From the NCBI GenBank assembly GCA_014238905.1, contig JABAAE010000007.1, positions 206,852 through 270,851 on the forward strand: a stretch of 64,000 bases of DNA, given 5' to 3'. Source of the stretch: Planctomycetota bacterium. GTDB taxonomy: Bacteria > Planctomycetota > Planctomycetia > Pirellulales > Pirellulaceae. The number at the start of each line of letters is the position of its first letter. The first letter of the stretch is position 1. The translations under genes and the position numbers were made by a program. Shown here one piece after another: positions 17,026-26,275 of the stretch. The notes beneath the pieces are model-generated. The model saw only the letters and a program-made list of their open reading frames with translations. It searched no databases and was not told the DNA's origin.

Positions 17026-17895
17026 TTATCTGCCAACAAAATCCTGCACCAGCTCAACGACCTGTTCCCGACCTTCTTCCATCACGTAATGTCCTACATT
17101 TTCCAGACGGTTAACCTCTGCATGCGGGATCCGCCGAATCATTTCGTCGAGGACATCACCATTGAAGACCCAGTCTTTCATTCCCCAAATCATCTTGACA
17201 GGGATTTCGGCAAGCTGGGGTAAAGCAGTTTCGAGAAGTTGCAGGCCAGAATAACTGGGATGTGATGTCTTCAGCGGAATATCGAGGACAAAATTGTGGA
17301 CGGCCACCCGATTTGCCCAACTGTCATAGGGAGCTAACAATCCCTGACGAGCTACAGCATCCAGAGACTGCGAATCAGCGACGCCCGTCGTGAGTGCTTT
17401 TTTACAAAAAAGATTCAATCCTCTCACCCCGATCGCTCCCAGGATGGGCCAGCGGGCCACTTGTAAACCAAAAGGAATTTCTTTGGGGATATAGGCAGCG
17501 GTATTGAGCAGCACAACACGCTTGAAACGCTGCATCAGAATCATCCACATTCCCAGTCCAATTGGCCCACCCCAGTCATGAACCACGAGCGTTGCGTTTT
17601 CCAGCTTTAGATTTGAAACAATATTCTTCAGATTATGAACATGTGTCGACAACCGGTATTTATATTTTTTAGGTTTATCACTCAACCCACAACCAACATG
17701 ATCAACAGCCACCACCCGGTGAGTGGACCTGAAACTTGAAATAAGATGCCGGTAATAAAAAGACCATGTTGGATTACCGTGTACCATCACGATGGGCTCA
17801 CCTTCACCCTCGTCGATGTAATGTTGCCGAACTCCACCCTGATCAAAAAACTTGGACTCAAAAGGAAATTCTTTTTGCCAGTCGTTATTGCTCAT
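17026..17895 (-). CDS. Haloalkane-dehalogenase-like alpha/beta hydrolase, resembles OleB
   Basis: Alpha/beta hydrolase of 289 residues. Oxyanion-hole motif VMVHGNPTWSFYYR (about 37-50), nucleophile elbow VVHDWGGPIG with Asp as nucleophile, as in haloalkane dehalogenases and the beta-lactone decarboxylase OleB, an acidic residue in GMKDWVF and the catalytic His in NVGHYVMEE. The segments VDHVGCGLSDKP and APYDSWANRVAVHNFVLDIP look more like OleB than like characterised dehalogenases. No oleA, oleC or oleD gene is next to it, so the role in long-chain olefin synthesis is only a suggestion. It is read divergently from the RegB-like gene. ATG start at 17895. Confidence 0.85.
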   Translation of the reverse strand: MSNNDWQKEFPFESKFFDQGGVRQHYIDEGEGEPIVMVHGNPTWSFYYRHLISSFRSTHRVVAVDHVGCGLSDKPKKYKYRLSTHVHNLKNIVSNLKLENATLVVHDWGGPIGLGMWMILMQRFKRVVLLNTAAYIPKEIPFGLQVARWPILGAIGVRGLNLFCKKALTTGVADSQSLDAVARQGLLAPYDSWANRVAVHNFVLDIPLKTSHPSYSGLQLLETALPQLAEIPVKMIWGMKDWVFNGDVLDEMIRRIPHAEVNRLENVGHYVMEEGREQVVELVQDFVGR

Positions 17896-18308
17896 TCAAT
17901 GCTTGCCCAGAGAGCCGTTAGTTGATGTAGTCATATGATCGCCAGTTTTCAGGCACCAAAGAAGTTTAAAACGTTTGGCAATTGACCGAAACCATGGCAC
18001 CGCACAACATACTTCGTTTGTGGCCTAAATTGGTGGCAAAAAGGTGTTTACATTCGGGTCATCAGGCGGGAAACACAATTTTTCCCAAGGGACAGTAAAG
18101 TTCGGGTAGGATGGTCATTGTCTGTAAAGGACGGCCATTGTGCGTTTTTACCGTTCGGTCAAAATAAACTCTCCCCGTTGGACCGGCAGCCAAATCAATA
18201 CCGTGATGGCCTGCAGATGGATTAGAAATCCAATAGGGATCGCAAGTTAATAGTTGGGCCAGCCCGAGCTCCACACAGGAGCCCGATACCTTACCAATAG
18301 CGTCCCGC
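17896..18308. other. Divergent intergenic region, hydrolase / sensor kinase
   Basis: 413 bases that should contain promoters for both genes. A 70-residue minus-strand ORF (18062-18274) shows no signal peptide or domain and is not called. No clear regulatory motif seen. Confidence 0.5.
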
Positions 18309-19691
18309 TTGATTGGAAAACCATTGTTAGAATTGACTTCGGAAAATCAAAACCGCCGGGCGGCATCACGGATTCCCAGACGCGAAGTCGTCAACGCAGA
18401 CTGGTTAATCAAGTTGCGGTGGGTTGCTGTCACTGGTCAATTCCTGACGATCCTGGCTGTCAATTCGATATTGAATATCCGGATCGAACTGATTTCCCTG
18501 GGGACCATTCTTAGCGTTACGGCCGTTTCCAATTTTTTCGTGGAAATCTGGTATCGAAAGTTCCTCAAACACCATGCAGATGAAATGCAATCCAGTGAGA
18601 TCAATCTCATTCTCGGGCTGGTGATGACCCTAGATCTGCTTTCATTAACGGCCTTGCTTTATTGCACTGGAGGGCCGACCAATCCCTTCAATTTTTTCTT
18701 TTTCGTCAACCTCTCCCTTTCAGCGTTTGTTTTGAACAGGTCATGGACCTGGTCTCTGAATTTAGTGTCCATCATGTGTTTTGGCTTGCTTTTGTACAGC
18801 CACGTCCAAGTTCCCATTCTGAATATTGGTGAATCTTTTCAACCCATTCGATTGAGTGGTTTTGTTTCTCTTCCGCAAGGTGGCACCCTGATCGCGTTTG
18901 CTACCTGTTCGTCAGTCATTGTCTATTTCATCAATCGGCTCAACAACGAGGTTGGATACCAGGAAAAGTTTCTTCGCGAAGCTGAAGCTCGGGAAGCCCA
19001 GACGGATAAATTGCAAGCGCTGGGGACGCTCGCTGCCGGGACCGCGCACGAACTCTCTACTCCTCTATCGACCATTTCGATTGTCATCAACGAAGCCGAG
19101 CAGTTACTGCAAACCGAATCGGTCTCCAACGAACTGCTGGAGGATGTTGCCCTGATCAAGAAAGAACTGGAGCGATGCCGAAATATCCTGTCGAAAATGT
19201 CTGCCGATGTGGGTCAAACCACCGGGGAATCACTCCAATCGGTGTCCGTGAAGGAATTCGCTGAGTATGTCATTACCGAATTACCGGTCAACCTCAAATA
19301 CCGCATGGAACTGGGCGACGAGGATGCCCAGGAGATGTTTTCAGCGCCACTTCGGGCGCTGGCGCTGGCGATTGGCGGGATCATCACCAATGCCTTTGAC
19401 GCCCAATTCGAATCGGACAATGATCAGGTTGATTTTTCCCTTCTTGTCAATTTCGAGAATAATCGCAGAGCCCTTGTGTGGGTGATTCAGGACTGCGGAA
19501 CGGGCATGACTCCCGACGTTCTGAAACGCGTTCGGGAACCTTTCTTTACGACCAAAGAACCGGGTAAAGGAATGGGCCTGGGTGTCTTCCTGGCCCACTC
19601 AACAATCGATCGACTGGGTGGGAAGCTAAAATATCATTCCGAATCTGGCAAAGGTACTACCGCGACGATTACTTTACCCATGGATGACTAG
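18309..19691 (+). CDS. regB: RegB/PrrB-type redox sensor histidine kinase
   Basis: Membrane sensor kinase of the RegB family, which senses redox state through the quinone pool and a reactive Cys and phosphorylates RegA. About six membrane helices span residues 35-215. The loop TGGPTNPF (about 120-127) matches the GGxxNPF quinone-binding heptad. The H-box is GTAHELSTPLSTI with H247. Cys290 in ELERCRNIL sits 43 residues after the His, matching the redox-box Cys of RegB. The ATPase domain has N, G1 and G2 boxes (ITNAFDAQFES, DCGTGMTPDVL, GKGMGLGVFLAHSTID). Start uncertain: TTG at 18309, with no ATG before the first helix. The likely partner RegA is encoded 9.5 kb downstream, directly before the respiratory operon. 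Confidence 0.9.
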   Translation: MIGKPLLELTSENQNRRAASRIPRREVVNADWLIKLRWVAVTGQFLTILAVNSILNIRIELISLGTILSVTAVSNFFVEIWYRKFLKHHADEMQSSEINLILGLVMTLDLLSLTALLYCTGGPTNPFNFFFFVNLSLSAFVLNRSWTWSLNLVSIMCFGLLLYSHVQVPILNIGESFQPIRLSGFVSLPQGGTLIAFATCSSVIVYFINRLNNEVGYQEKFLREAEAREAQTDKLQALGTLAAGTAHELSTPLSTISIVINEAEQLLQTESVSNELLEDVALIKKELERCRNILSKMSADVGQTTGESLQSVSVKEFAEYVITELPVNLKYRMELGDEDAQEMFSAPLRALALAIGGIITNAFDAQFESDNDQVDFSLLVNFENNRRALVWVIQDCGTGMTPDVLKRVREPFFTTKEPGKGMGLGVFLAHSTIDRLGGKLKYHSESGKGTTATITLPMDD

Positions 19692-19739
19692 CGATACCCT
19701 GCTTTCTGCAGACCAAGTCCAGGTCCATTTTGATTCGAT

Positions 19740-19773
19740 GGTGCCTCCGGAAAGGTGCCTCCGGAAAGGTGCC
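19740..19773. repeat. Tandem repeat, 14-bp unit x2.4, between convergent genes
   Basis: GGTGCCTCCGGAAA at 19740-19753 and 19754-19767, then GGTGCC. It is followed by an 8-bp inverted repeat (ACTGAAAC at 19774-19781 and GTTTCAGT at 19813-19820), too widely spaced to be called a terminator. Confidence 0.9.
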
Positions 19774-19835
19774 ACTGAAACCGAATCGCCAAATTCAAAA
19801 ACCCGCCCCTGAGTTTCAGTATAGACCCACTCGGT

Positions 19836-21038
19836 TCACGTCTGTTTTTCCGCAGTGACCCCATTCAACATCCGACCGATTATTGAACCGCGAATCAGCC
19901 ATCGATAAATCACCAACAGGAATGAAAACGTAATCGCAATCTGTAAAAATAGCTTGATTAGAATGGGCCAATGGAACTGGATCAAAATCAGCTGCAAACC
20001 AAGCAGCACTGGCAAATGAGCAATATATTGCCAGTAGGCGCTGTCAGAAATGGTTCTTACCCAGGCTCTAGGAGCTGCAAACTGGCTTGCAAAACTGCCC
20101 ACCAATCCAAAAACCATACACCACGAAAACAGTGAATAGACCCACAACGCTGGCAATTCCAGACGATGGTCATAAGGATGGTTTTGGGGATTAGGGCCCA
20201 AGGTCTGAAGAAAAATCATTAGCGGAAAAACAAGCAATGAAACCAATAAATAACGCCGCCAATAAATACGCATGTGCGTCACCCGCGCGGGAAAGGCAAA
20301 CAAGCTGTAACCCACCCCAAAAAAAACAAGGTAATAGAATAACACCGCCCTGTCGGGAATCATCGAAAACGGAGTATCCACCTGCCAAAGATGCATGGGG
20401 ATCATTGCCACTGCTGAACACGTCACCAGCATCAAGATCAGGAATCGACTGGCAAGCACTACACCTGCGAAGCGCATGATCAGCGGTCGAAGTCGCAATA
20501 CACTGACAACCCCCAAACCAAACAGCCAAATCAACAACAGAAGAATGAGGTAATATAGAAACCAAAAATGAAACAGGGTCATATTCCAGATAAAAGCGCC
20601 GCTCAGGAAAAAATCTGAAACGCTCGAACGATAAGCAGTCACGTCCACGATCAAGCTTCCGACCTGCATAAAGCCCGCCTCAGGTCGTCCCTGATACCCC
20701 AAAACCATCAGAAGCTGCAAAAGGGGAACCACCAAGACAACACAAAAAATAAACGGCACCACAATTCGACGCACCCGGTTCATTACAAACGACCGCAATC
20801 CCCGTTTTTCAATAAGCAAGGCGGCGAAAAAACCGGAAAGAAGAAAGAAGACCTGAAGACGAAAAGCATGAATTGCCATCACAACCAGAATTAGACCAAC
20901 ATGGCGAACGGGTTCAATGACTGCCCAGACTTGCACCGGTGGTTCGAGAAAAGGCATCGCCGCATGAATGACCAAACCGAGCAGAAGGACGAACGCTCGC
21001 AGTGCATCAAAACCGTTGAGTCGTTCAGAACTGGGCAT
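19836..21038 (-). CDS. Acyltransferase-3 family membrane protein (OpgC-like)
   Basis: 400 residues with about ten hydrophobic helices. The N-terminus RLNGFDALRAFVLLLGLVIH carries the family signature in which Asp-Ala-Leu-Arg precedes the first helix and a His closes it, and FRLQVFFLLSGFFAALLIEK with RVRRIVVPFIF follows. Such proteins transfer acyl or succinyl groups to sugars across the inner membrane (OpgC, OafA groups). It is the last gene of the leftward tyrA-purL-purQ run, 109 bases after purQ, so co-transcription is possible but functional linkage is doubtful. Substrate unknown. ATG start at 21038. Confidence 0.88.
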   Translation of the reverse strand: MPSSERLNGFDALRAFVLLLGLVIHAAMPFLEPPVQVWAVIEPVRHVGLILVVMAIHAFRLQVFFLLSGFFAALLIEKRGLRSFVMNRVRRIVVPFIFCVVLVVPLLQLLMVLGYQGRPEAGFMQVGSLIVDVTAYRSSVSDFFLSGAFIWNMTLFHFWFLYYLILLLLIWLFGLGVVSVLRLRPLIMRFAGVVLASRFLILMLVTCSAVAMIPMHLWQVDTPFSMIPDRAVLFYYLVFFGVGYSLFAFPARVTHMRIYWRRYLLVSLLVFPLMIFLQTLGPNPQNHPYDHRLELPALWVYSLFSWCMVFGLVGSFASQFAAPRAWVRTISDSAYWQYIAHLPVLLGLQLILIQFHWPILIKLFLQIAITFSFLLVIYRWLIRGSIIGRMLNGVTAEKQT

Positions 21039-21147
21039 TGTCGGATTCCAGAGGCAGTTTCATTTCATCCCTGAGGCCACCACCCATGTTTCACTCTGCA
21101 ATCAGTTCAATTCCCAAATGGTTCAAACTTTCCCATTGAACATCGAC

Positions 21148-21918
21148 CTAGCCGAAATATTTCACCGCGTTGCTGAAAATTGCCAGTCCATCTCCCACAA
21201 CCAAATCTCGTTTTCGAGTCCAATGTGGGTGTTGTGTCCGATCAATGAATCTCTCCGGATGGGGCATCATCCCAAATAAACGTCCGGATGGATCGCACAT
21301 GCCGGCAACATTGGCAATAGAACCATTCGGGTTCGCCGGAAACCCCAACTGATGATCACTGCCACTTCCATCTGAATAACGCAAGGGCAACTGGCCTGCT
21401 GTCTGAAGCCTCGACAGCTGCTCCTCACTTCGGGGCACGAAACGGCCCTCGGCGTGGGCAATTGGCAGGTACATCGTTTCTAGACCCTTTAAAAACACAC
21501 AATGTTCGTTCGTCACAGATAAATCAACCCAACGATCGTCGTACTTGCCACTTTCATTCCAGGTTAGCGTTGCTTCCGGTTCGGTTGACCCAAATAAGGC
21601 ACCGGACTTTATCAGGACTTGAAATCCATTACAAATCCCCAAAACCAGCTTGCCACGTTCCTTGAAATCATGGATCAGATCCTGCAAAAAAAGCTGAAAC
21701 TGATTGGCAAAGATCCTGCCTGCTGCAATGTCATCGCCATAGCTAAAACCACCTGGAATGCAGAGAATTTGATAGTCCTCTCCCAGAACGGGATTTTCCA
21801 GTAGCCGGTTGATGTGAATGACCTTGGCCGCAGACCCAGCCAATTCAAATGCAAACTGCGTTTCTTCGTCGCAATTAGTCCCGGGTGCCCGTACGATAAG
21901 CGCTTTTGGTGTTGCCAT
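21148..21918 (-). CDS. purQ: Phosphoribosylformylglycinamidine synthase, glutaminase subunit
   Basis: Releases ammonia from glutamine for PurL in purine synthesis. It is a class I glutamine amidotransferase: nucleophile C96 in LVLGICNGFQ, the GGFSYGDDIAAGRIFANQ motif typical of PurQ, and the His/Glu pair in FGMMPHPERF. At 256 residues it is slightly longer than the bacterial form of about 225. It lies 93 bases downstream of purL in the same direction. ATG start at 21918. Confidence 0.96.
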   Translation of the reverse strand: MATPKALIVRAPGTNCDEETQFAFELAGSAAKVIHINRLLENPVLGEDYQILCIPGGFSYGDDIAAGRIFANQFQLFLQDLIHDFKERGKLVLGICNGFQVLIKSGALFGSTEPEATLTWNESGKYDDRWVDLSVTNEHCVFLKGLETMYLPIAHAEGRFVPRSEEQLSRLQTAGQLPLRYSDGSGSDHQLGFPANPNGSIANVAGMCDPSGRLFGMMPHPERFIDRTQHPHWTRKRDLVVGDGLAIFSNAVKYFG

Positions 21919-22011
21919 AACTTTTGTGATTTATTCGCTTCAGTTGGTGCTATCTATTGGGATTCGTTTCGCCAATACAGTGTATTGAATGTCATGTCGT
22001 TCCATCGCTGT

Positions 22012-24933
22012 TTACCAGTCCAGCGGTCTTTGCCAAGCTTGTTTCAACTCATCAAATGCCGTCGATACCAGTTCCCGATCACCTGATCGGATAATGAGAT
22101 TTTTTCCTGAGCTGACCCGCCCAATTTCAGTGATCTGCCCAGAATCAAAAAGCGACACAAACGCCTCCACCTGTTCACTAGCTACCTCGCATACAAATCG
22201 GGAATTAGATTCTGAGAACAGCCTGATCAGGTCGAGATCTACCGGCTCCTCATCCAACGACTGCTCGCCTTTTATCTCAATACCATCGATTTGAATCTCC
22301 GCACCCAGTCCACCGGCAAAAGACATTTCCGCCACACAGACGGCCAACCCTCCCTCGCTCAAATCATGACATGCTAAAACCAACTGGTTTTCGATCGCCT
22401 GGTGCAGTTTGCCATAGAGCCATTTGGCAGCTTTGGCATCAACGCGTGGAACCTGACCACCGCTGGCACCGCTGACAATCGACCAGTGGCAACCGCCCAT
22501 TTCATTCTGAGTCATTCCAAGTTGAAAAAGGTGACTGCCAGATTCCTTCAGGTCCATCGAAACGCAATGATCGACCGAGTTGACCTGTCCCATGGCGCTG
22601 ATCAGGAGAGTCGCGGGAATCGCAATTCTCTGATTTTGATTACGAGTATCAACGAATTCGTTTTTCAGGCTGTCTTTACCGGAAATAAACGGCGTTTTGA
22701 ATGCCTTGGCATAATCTCGGCAAGCCAATGCTGCCCGGGTCAAACTGCCCAGCATTTCAGGCCGATCGGTGTTCCCCCAGCAAAAGTTGTCCAACACGGC
22801 AATCCGATCGGGATCTGCTCCAACGGCAACACAATTTCGCAATGCCTCATCGATGCCACTTGCCGCCATATGATAGGTATCAAAATCGCCGAAATAAGGG
22901 TTCATGCCACAGGCAATCACCACACCGCGGCGCGAATCCAACCTTGGTCTGATCACCGCGGCGTCGGATGGGCCATCATTGGCCACGCCAACCAGTGGTT
23001 TGATAACACTTCCCGCCTGAACCTCGTGGTCATACTGCCGGATCACCCATTCCTTGCTGGCCACATTCAAAGAAGAAAGGATTTTTTGTAGATCAATTGA
23101 AAAATCAGCTGACGATTTTGAGAGAGGTTGCAAAGCGGCCGGTTGATACGTCGCCTTACGAACAACCGGGGGGCGGCCGTCGTGCAGGAATTTCATGGAA
23201 ACTTCACCGACCTGAATTCCATTGTATTTAAGAACCAAATTGCCGGTAGGTTCAAACTTTCCTATCACATCAGCATGAACACCCTCGCTTTCACAAAGGG
23301 CAATCAACCGTTCAACATTATCCAACGGAACCGACACTACCATTCGTTCCTGCGCCTCGGAAATCCAAATTTCGGTATAGGTTAAACCTTCATACTTGAG
23401 GGGAGCTTTTTCCAGCCAGACCTCGGCACCTATCTCCTCGCCCATTTCACCAACAGCACTCGAAAAACCACCAGCACCGCAATCGGTTACCGCCGTATAA
23501 AGATCCAGATCACGGGCCTGTAAAAGCACGTCCGCTACCATTTTTTCAGTAATGGCGTTTCCGATTTGAACCGCCCCACCGGAAAGTTTTTCGCTGTCTG
23601 TATTCAACGTCTCCGAACTGAAAGTCGCGCCGTGGATTCCGTCCCGGCCGGTTCGCCCTCCAATGGTGACAATCATGTCACCCGGCCGTGGTGCCTTAAA
23701 CGATTTGTCTTTGGGTAGAATCCCCACATTCCCGCAAAACACCAACGGATTGCCAATGTATCGATCATCAAAATAAATCGCTCCATTAACAGTTGGAATT
23801 CCCATTCGATTTCCATAATCGCGAACGCCTGAAACCACACCTTTCATGACGCGACGTGGGTGCAAGACCCCATCGGGCACCTGGTCTGCCGAAGTGTTCG
23901 GGTCGGCAAAGCAAAACACGTCAGTATTGCAAATCGGCTTGGCACCCATTCCGGTCCCCAACGTATCTCGAATAACACCGCCAATACCCGTATTGGCTCC
24001 ACCATAAGGCTCAATAGCCGATGGCCGATTATGCGTTTCCACCTTGAAAGCGATATTGAATCGATCGTCAAATTGCACGATTCCAGCATTGTCCTTGAAT
24101 ACACTGACGCACCAGTTCGCCTCGCCAAACTCTTCCTGCAAATCAACCGTTGATTGAAAAATGGTCTCCTTCAACATATTGTCGAAGATCATGGTGCCAT
24201 TCTCGTCGGTGTAGTCAATTCTTCCTGCCAGCGTCTTATGGCTGCAATGCTCGCTCCATGTTTGCGCAATGGACTCCAGTTCAATGTCCGTCGGATCACG
24301 ATGTAACTCACGGTAGTGCTGCTGGATCGTTTGAAGCTCTACCAAATTGAGACTGAGCTGACCGGCTCGATTAATCTCTTTTAACTGCTCGTCAGACGCA
24401 TTTCGAATGGCAACACTTTGCAAAACAAAATCATATGCTTGGCCATGTCCCAGCTGTTCCATTGACAATCCGCCCCGGCGGATTTCCTCTATCGATTCAT
24501 TGGCAAGCAGCTTTTCGCAAAGAACATCAATCTCTTCATCCGACAAATCAGAGATCCAGTATTTGTTGAACGTTCGAACCGCCTCGGGAGGAAACCCCAA
24601 CTCTGTCATTGCCAGAGAAGCGCTTTCTGCAACAGCATCGGTCACCCCTGGTTTAGGTAGCACATGGACCAATGTTGCAGAGTCTCCATTGTTGGCCAGA
24701 AAATCTCGATCTCCGACCTGACCGATGACCGTTTTCTCCACGATGGAATCGGCGAACAACCGGCTGGCGATTTCCTCGACCTGATCCTGACTGAATCCGC
24801 CCTCAATCAGGTAGCCCCGGGCGTGCTTCAAGTGAAAATCAGGCAGCCCTAAATCGGGCGCATCACTGGCAATTGAACGAGCGACCAAATCGGGCTGACC
24901 TGCAGCTGGATAAATGTCAATTTCCCAAAGCAT
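22012..24933 (-). CDS. purL: Phosphoribosylformylglycinamidine synthase with fused PurS-like N-terminus
   Basis: ATP-dependent FGAM synthase, the fourth step of purine synthesis. The 973 residues divide into two PurS-like segments (about 1-80, MLWEIDIYPAAGQPDL; and about 90-160, LVHVLPKPGVTDAVAESASL) and a PurL core from about residue 200. The core has IAQTWSEHCSHKTLAGRIDY, VETHNRPSAIEPYGGANTGI, GRTGRDGIHGATFSSE and DCGAGGFSSAVGEMGEEIGA, matching both halves of the PurM-like fold. No separate purS is seen, consistent with the fusion. The start at 24933 overlaps the tyrA stop by 17 bases, implying translational coupling. PurQ supplies the glutaminase. Confidence 0.95.
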   Translation of the reverse strand: MLWEIDIYPAAGQPDLVARSIASDAPDLGLPDFHLKHARGYLIEGGFSQDQVEEIASRLFADSIVEKTVIGQVGDRDFLANNGDSATLVHVLPKPGVTDAVAESASLAMTELGFPPEAVRTFNKYWISDLSDEEIDVLCEKLLANESIEEIRRGGLSMEQLGHGQAYDFVLQSVAIRNASDEQLKEINRAGQLSLNLVELQTIQQHYRELHRDPTDIELESIAQTWSEHCSHKTLAGRIDYTDENGTMIFDNMLKETIFQSTVDLQEEFGEANWCVSVFKDNAGIVQFDDRFNIAFKVETHNRPSAIEPYGGANTGIGGVIRDTLGTGMGAKPICNTDVFCFADPNTSADQVPDGVLHPRRVMKGVVSGVRDYGNRMGIPTVNGAIYFDDRYIGNPLVFCGNVGILPKDKSFKAPRPGDMIVTIGGRTGRDGIHGATFSSETLNTDSEKLSGGAVQIGNAITEKMVADVLLQARDLDLYTAVTDCGAGGFSSAVGEMGEEIGAEVWLEKAPLKYEGLTYTEIWISEAQERMVVSVPLDNVERLIALCESEGVHADVIGKFEPTGNLVLKYNGIQVGEVSMKFLHDGRPPVVRKATYQPAALQPLSKSSADFSIDLQKILSSLNVASKEWVIRQYDHEVQAGSVIKPLVGVANDGPSDAAVIRPRLDSRRGVVIACGMNPYFGDFDTYHMAASGIDEALRNCVAVGADPDRIAVLDNFCWGNTDRPEMLGSLTRAALACRDYAKAFKTPFISGKDSLKNEFVDTRNQNQRIAIPATLLISAMGQVNSVDHCVSMDLKESGSHLFQLGMTQNEMGGCHWSIVSGASGGQVPRVDAKAAKWLYGKLHQAIENQLVLACHDLSEGGLAVCVAEMSFAGGLGAEIQIDGIEIKGEQSLDEEPVDLDLIRLFSESNSRFVCEVASEQVEAFVSLFDSGQITEIGRVSSGKNLIIRSGDRELVSTAFDELKQAWQRPLDW

Positions 24934-25798
24934 CTCGATTGATTTTTCCCTTCTCCAACACTTCTATAACGGTATCCCAATCATTCTGGTCGATAGCTCG
25001 CCGAATGATGGCCAAAATAGACTCAAATCTTTCCAAGGCATCCAAAACAGATTCACGATTGTGAACCAAAATCTCTTTCCACAAAAGCGGGTTGCTTTTT
25101 GCAATTCGCGTGCTATCCCGCCAGCCCGTTCCGCAAAAATCAGACTCCTGAGATTCCAGCATCGCTGACAAAACCGATGCATTCACATGAGGAAGGTGAC
25201 TGGTAACGGCCAACAATCGATCATGACGTTCGGGAGAAAGCCGTGTTGTACGACAATCCAATGACTTCCAGAACTCCTCGACGGTATTCAAAGCAAACGG
25301 GTCCGTATTTTCTGTGGGCGTGGCGACGAACGTTTTTCCAGTGAAAATTGAATCTGGCGGCGTTACTGGCCCAGAGGATTCACCGCCGGCGATCGGATGC
25401 CCTCCCACAAACCGGTGAGGGGTTTGCGCAAGTCGAATCTCCAACTCCTCTACGATTTTCCGTTTCGTACTGCCGATATCCGAAATAACCGCCTCGGGAA
25501 AGGCTCCAATACAATGCCAAACCAAATCAACAACTGTCTCGACGGGTGAACAAACCAAGATCACGCTCGGTAATTCGCCGTTTTCCAGAGCAGGGCTCCG
25601 GTTCATGAGATCTGCCAACTCAGACAGCGAATCGCAGACGTCCGTATAGCAACCGGATTCCATTGCCGTTTTCCGGTAGGCTTCATTCGGCTCTACGCCA
25701 TACAGACGATTTGACAGCCGTTTCTGGTGAACAACCGATGCAATCGAGGTTCCCATAAACCCGGTTCCGAGAATAGCGACATTTTTAAACAGTGGCAT
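24917..25798 (-). CDS. tyrA: Prephenate dehydrogenase
   Basis: NAD(P)-dependent oxidative decarboxylation of prephenate (or arogenate) in tyrosine synthesis. Rossmann start VAILGTGFMGTSIASVVHQK; then ILVCSPVETVVDLV, SDIGSTKRKIVEEL and the substrate-binding GGHPIAGGESSGP, with the helical domain carrying TSHLPHVNASVL. 293 residues is normal for the monofunctional enzyme; there is no chorismate mutase or ACT domain. It is the first gene of a leftward run with purL and purQ, an arrangement with no obvious pathway logic. ATG start at 25798. Confidence 0.95.
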   Translation of the reverse strand: MPLFKNVAILGTGFMGTSIASVVHQKRLSNRLYGVEPNEAYRKTAMESGCYTDVCDSLSELADLMNRSPALENGELPSVILVCSPVETVVDLVWHCIGAFPEAVISDIGSTKRKIVEELEIRLAQTPHRFVGGHPIAGGESSGPVTPPDSIFTGKTFVATPTENTDPFALNTVEEFWKSLDCRTTRLSPERHDRLLAVTSHLPHVNASVLSAMLESQESDFCGTGWRDSTRIAKSNPLLWKEILVHNRESVLDALERFESILAIIRRAIDQNDWDTVIEVLEKGKINRDALGN

Positions 25799-26275
25799 GG
25801 ATCAGGCACAATTAAACGTTCAACGGTCGCTCAGCAATGGGCAGTTTAATGCACAACGCGACACCCGCCAATTGGCAACCAGGTTTTGAACGCCATTGGA
25901 ACGCCAACCTAATCGGTCTCCAGATCAAGCGTTGGGGAAACCGTCGGGTTACCGAGATCCGTTAGAAGCCGTTTTTCCTGCTACCCTACCAGCATGTGGC
26001 TGTCGTAACCGGCGGAAAGGCCTGCAGATATTACAGAAAAAACTGCGCAAAATAACTAAATTAGTTCTGCAAATCCAATGGCTTTCCAGCGGATGCCGGT
26101 TATCGGCGGTGGTTTTCATGGATCGTCCACATCCTAAGCGAAGCTTCGAGGTGAAATATATTTCGCCGCATTCGAAAAAAGGCCATGAACCGTTACATTA
26201 GAATCTATTCAGATTCAAACCATTTCCGTCACTATCAACGATCCCCAGAAATTGACTGGCGATCCACGGAGCAAT
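25799..26275. other. Divergent intergenic region with palindromes
   Basis: About 477 bases between tyrA (-) and the epimerase fusion (+), without a gene. The half nearest the fusion gene carries three inverted repeats (26139-26216), listed separately. Confidence 0.55.
26139..26216. promoter_or_regulatory. Cluster of three palindromes, candidate operator for the sugar operon
   Basis: CGAAGCTTCG at 26139-26148 is a perfect 10-bp palindrome. GGTGAAATATATTTCGCC at 26150-26167 is an 18-bp palindrome with one mismatched pair. GAATCT-attc-AGATTC at 26201-26216 is a perfect 6-bp inverted repeat. All lie 60-140 bases before the ATG at 26276. Such spacing fits repressor sites; the regulator is unknown and not encoded next to them. 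Confidence 0.4.

Noticed and set aside
18062..18274. 70-residue minus-strand ORF before regB
   Set aside because: No signal peptide, domain or start signal; it lies in a divergent promoter region.
19774..19820. Inverted repeat ACTGAAAC/GTTTCAGT as a bidirectional terminator
   Set aside because: The 31-base loop is too long and neither side has a T-run.
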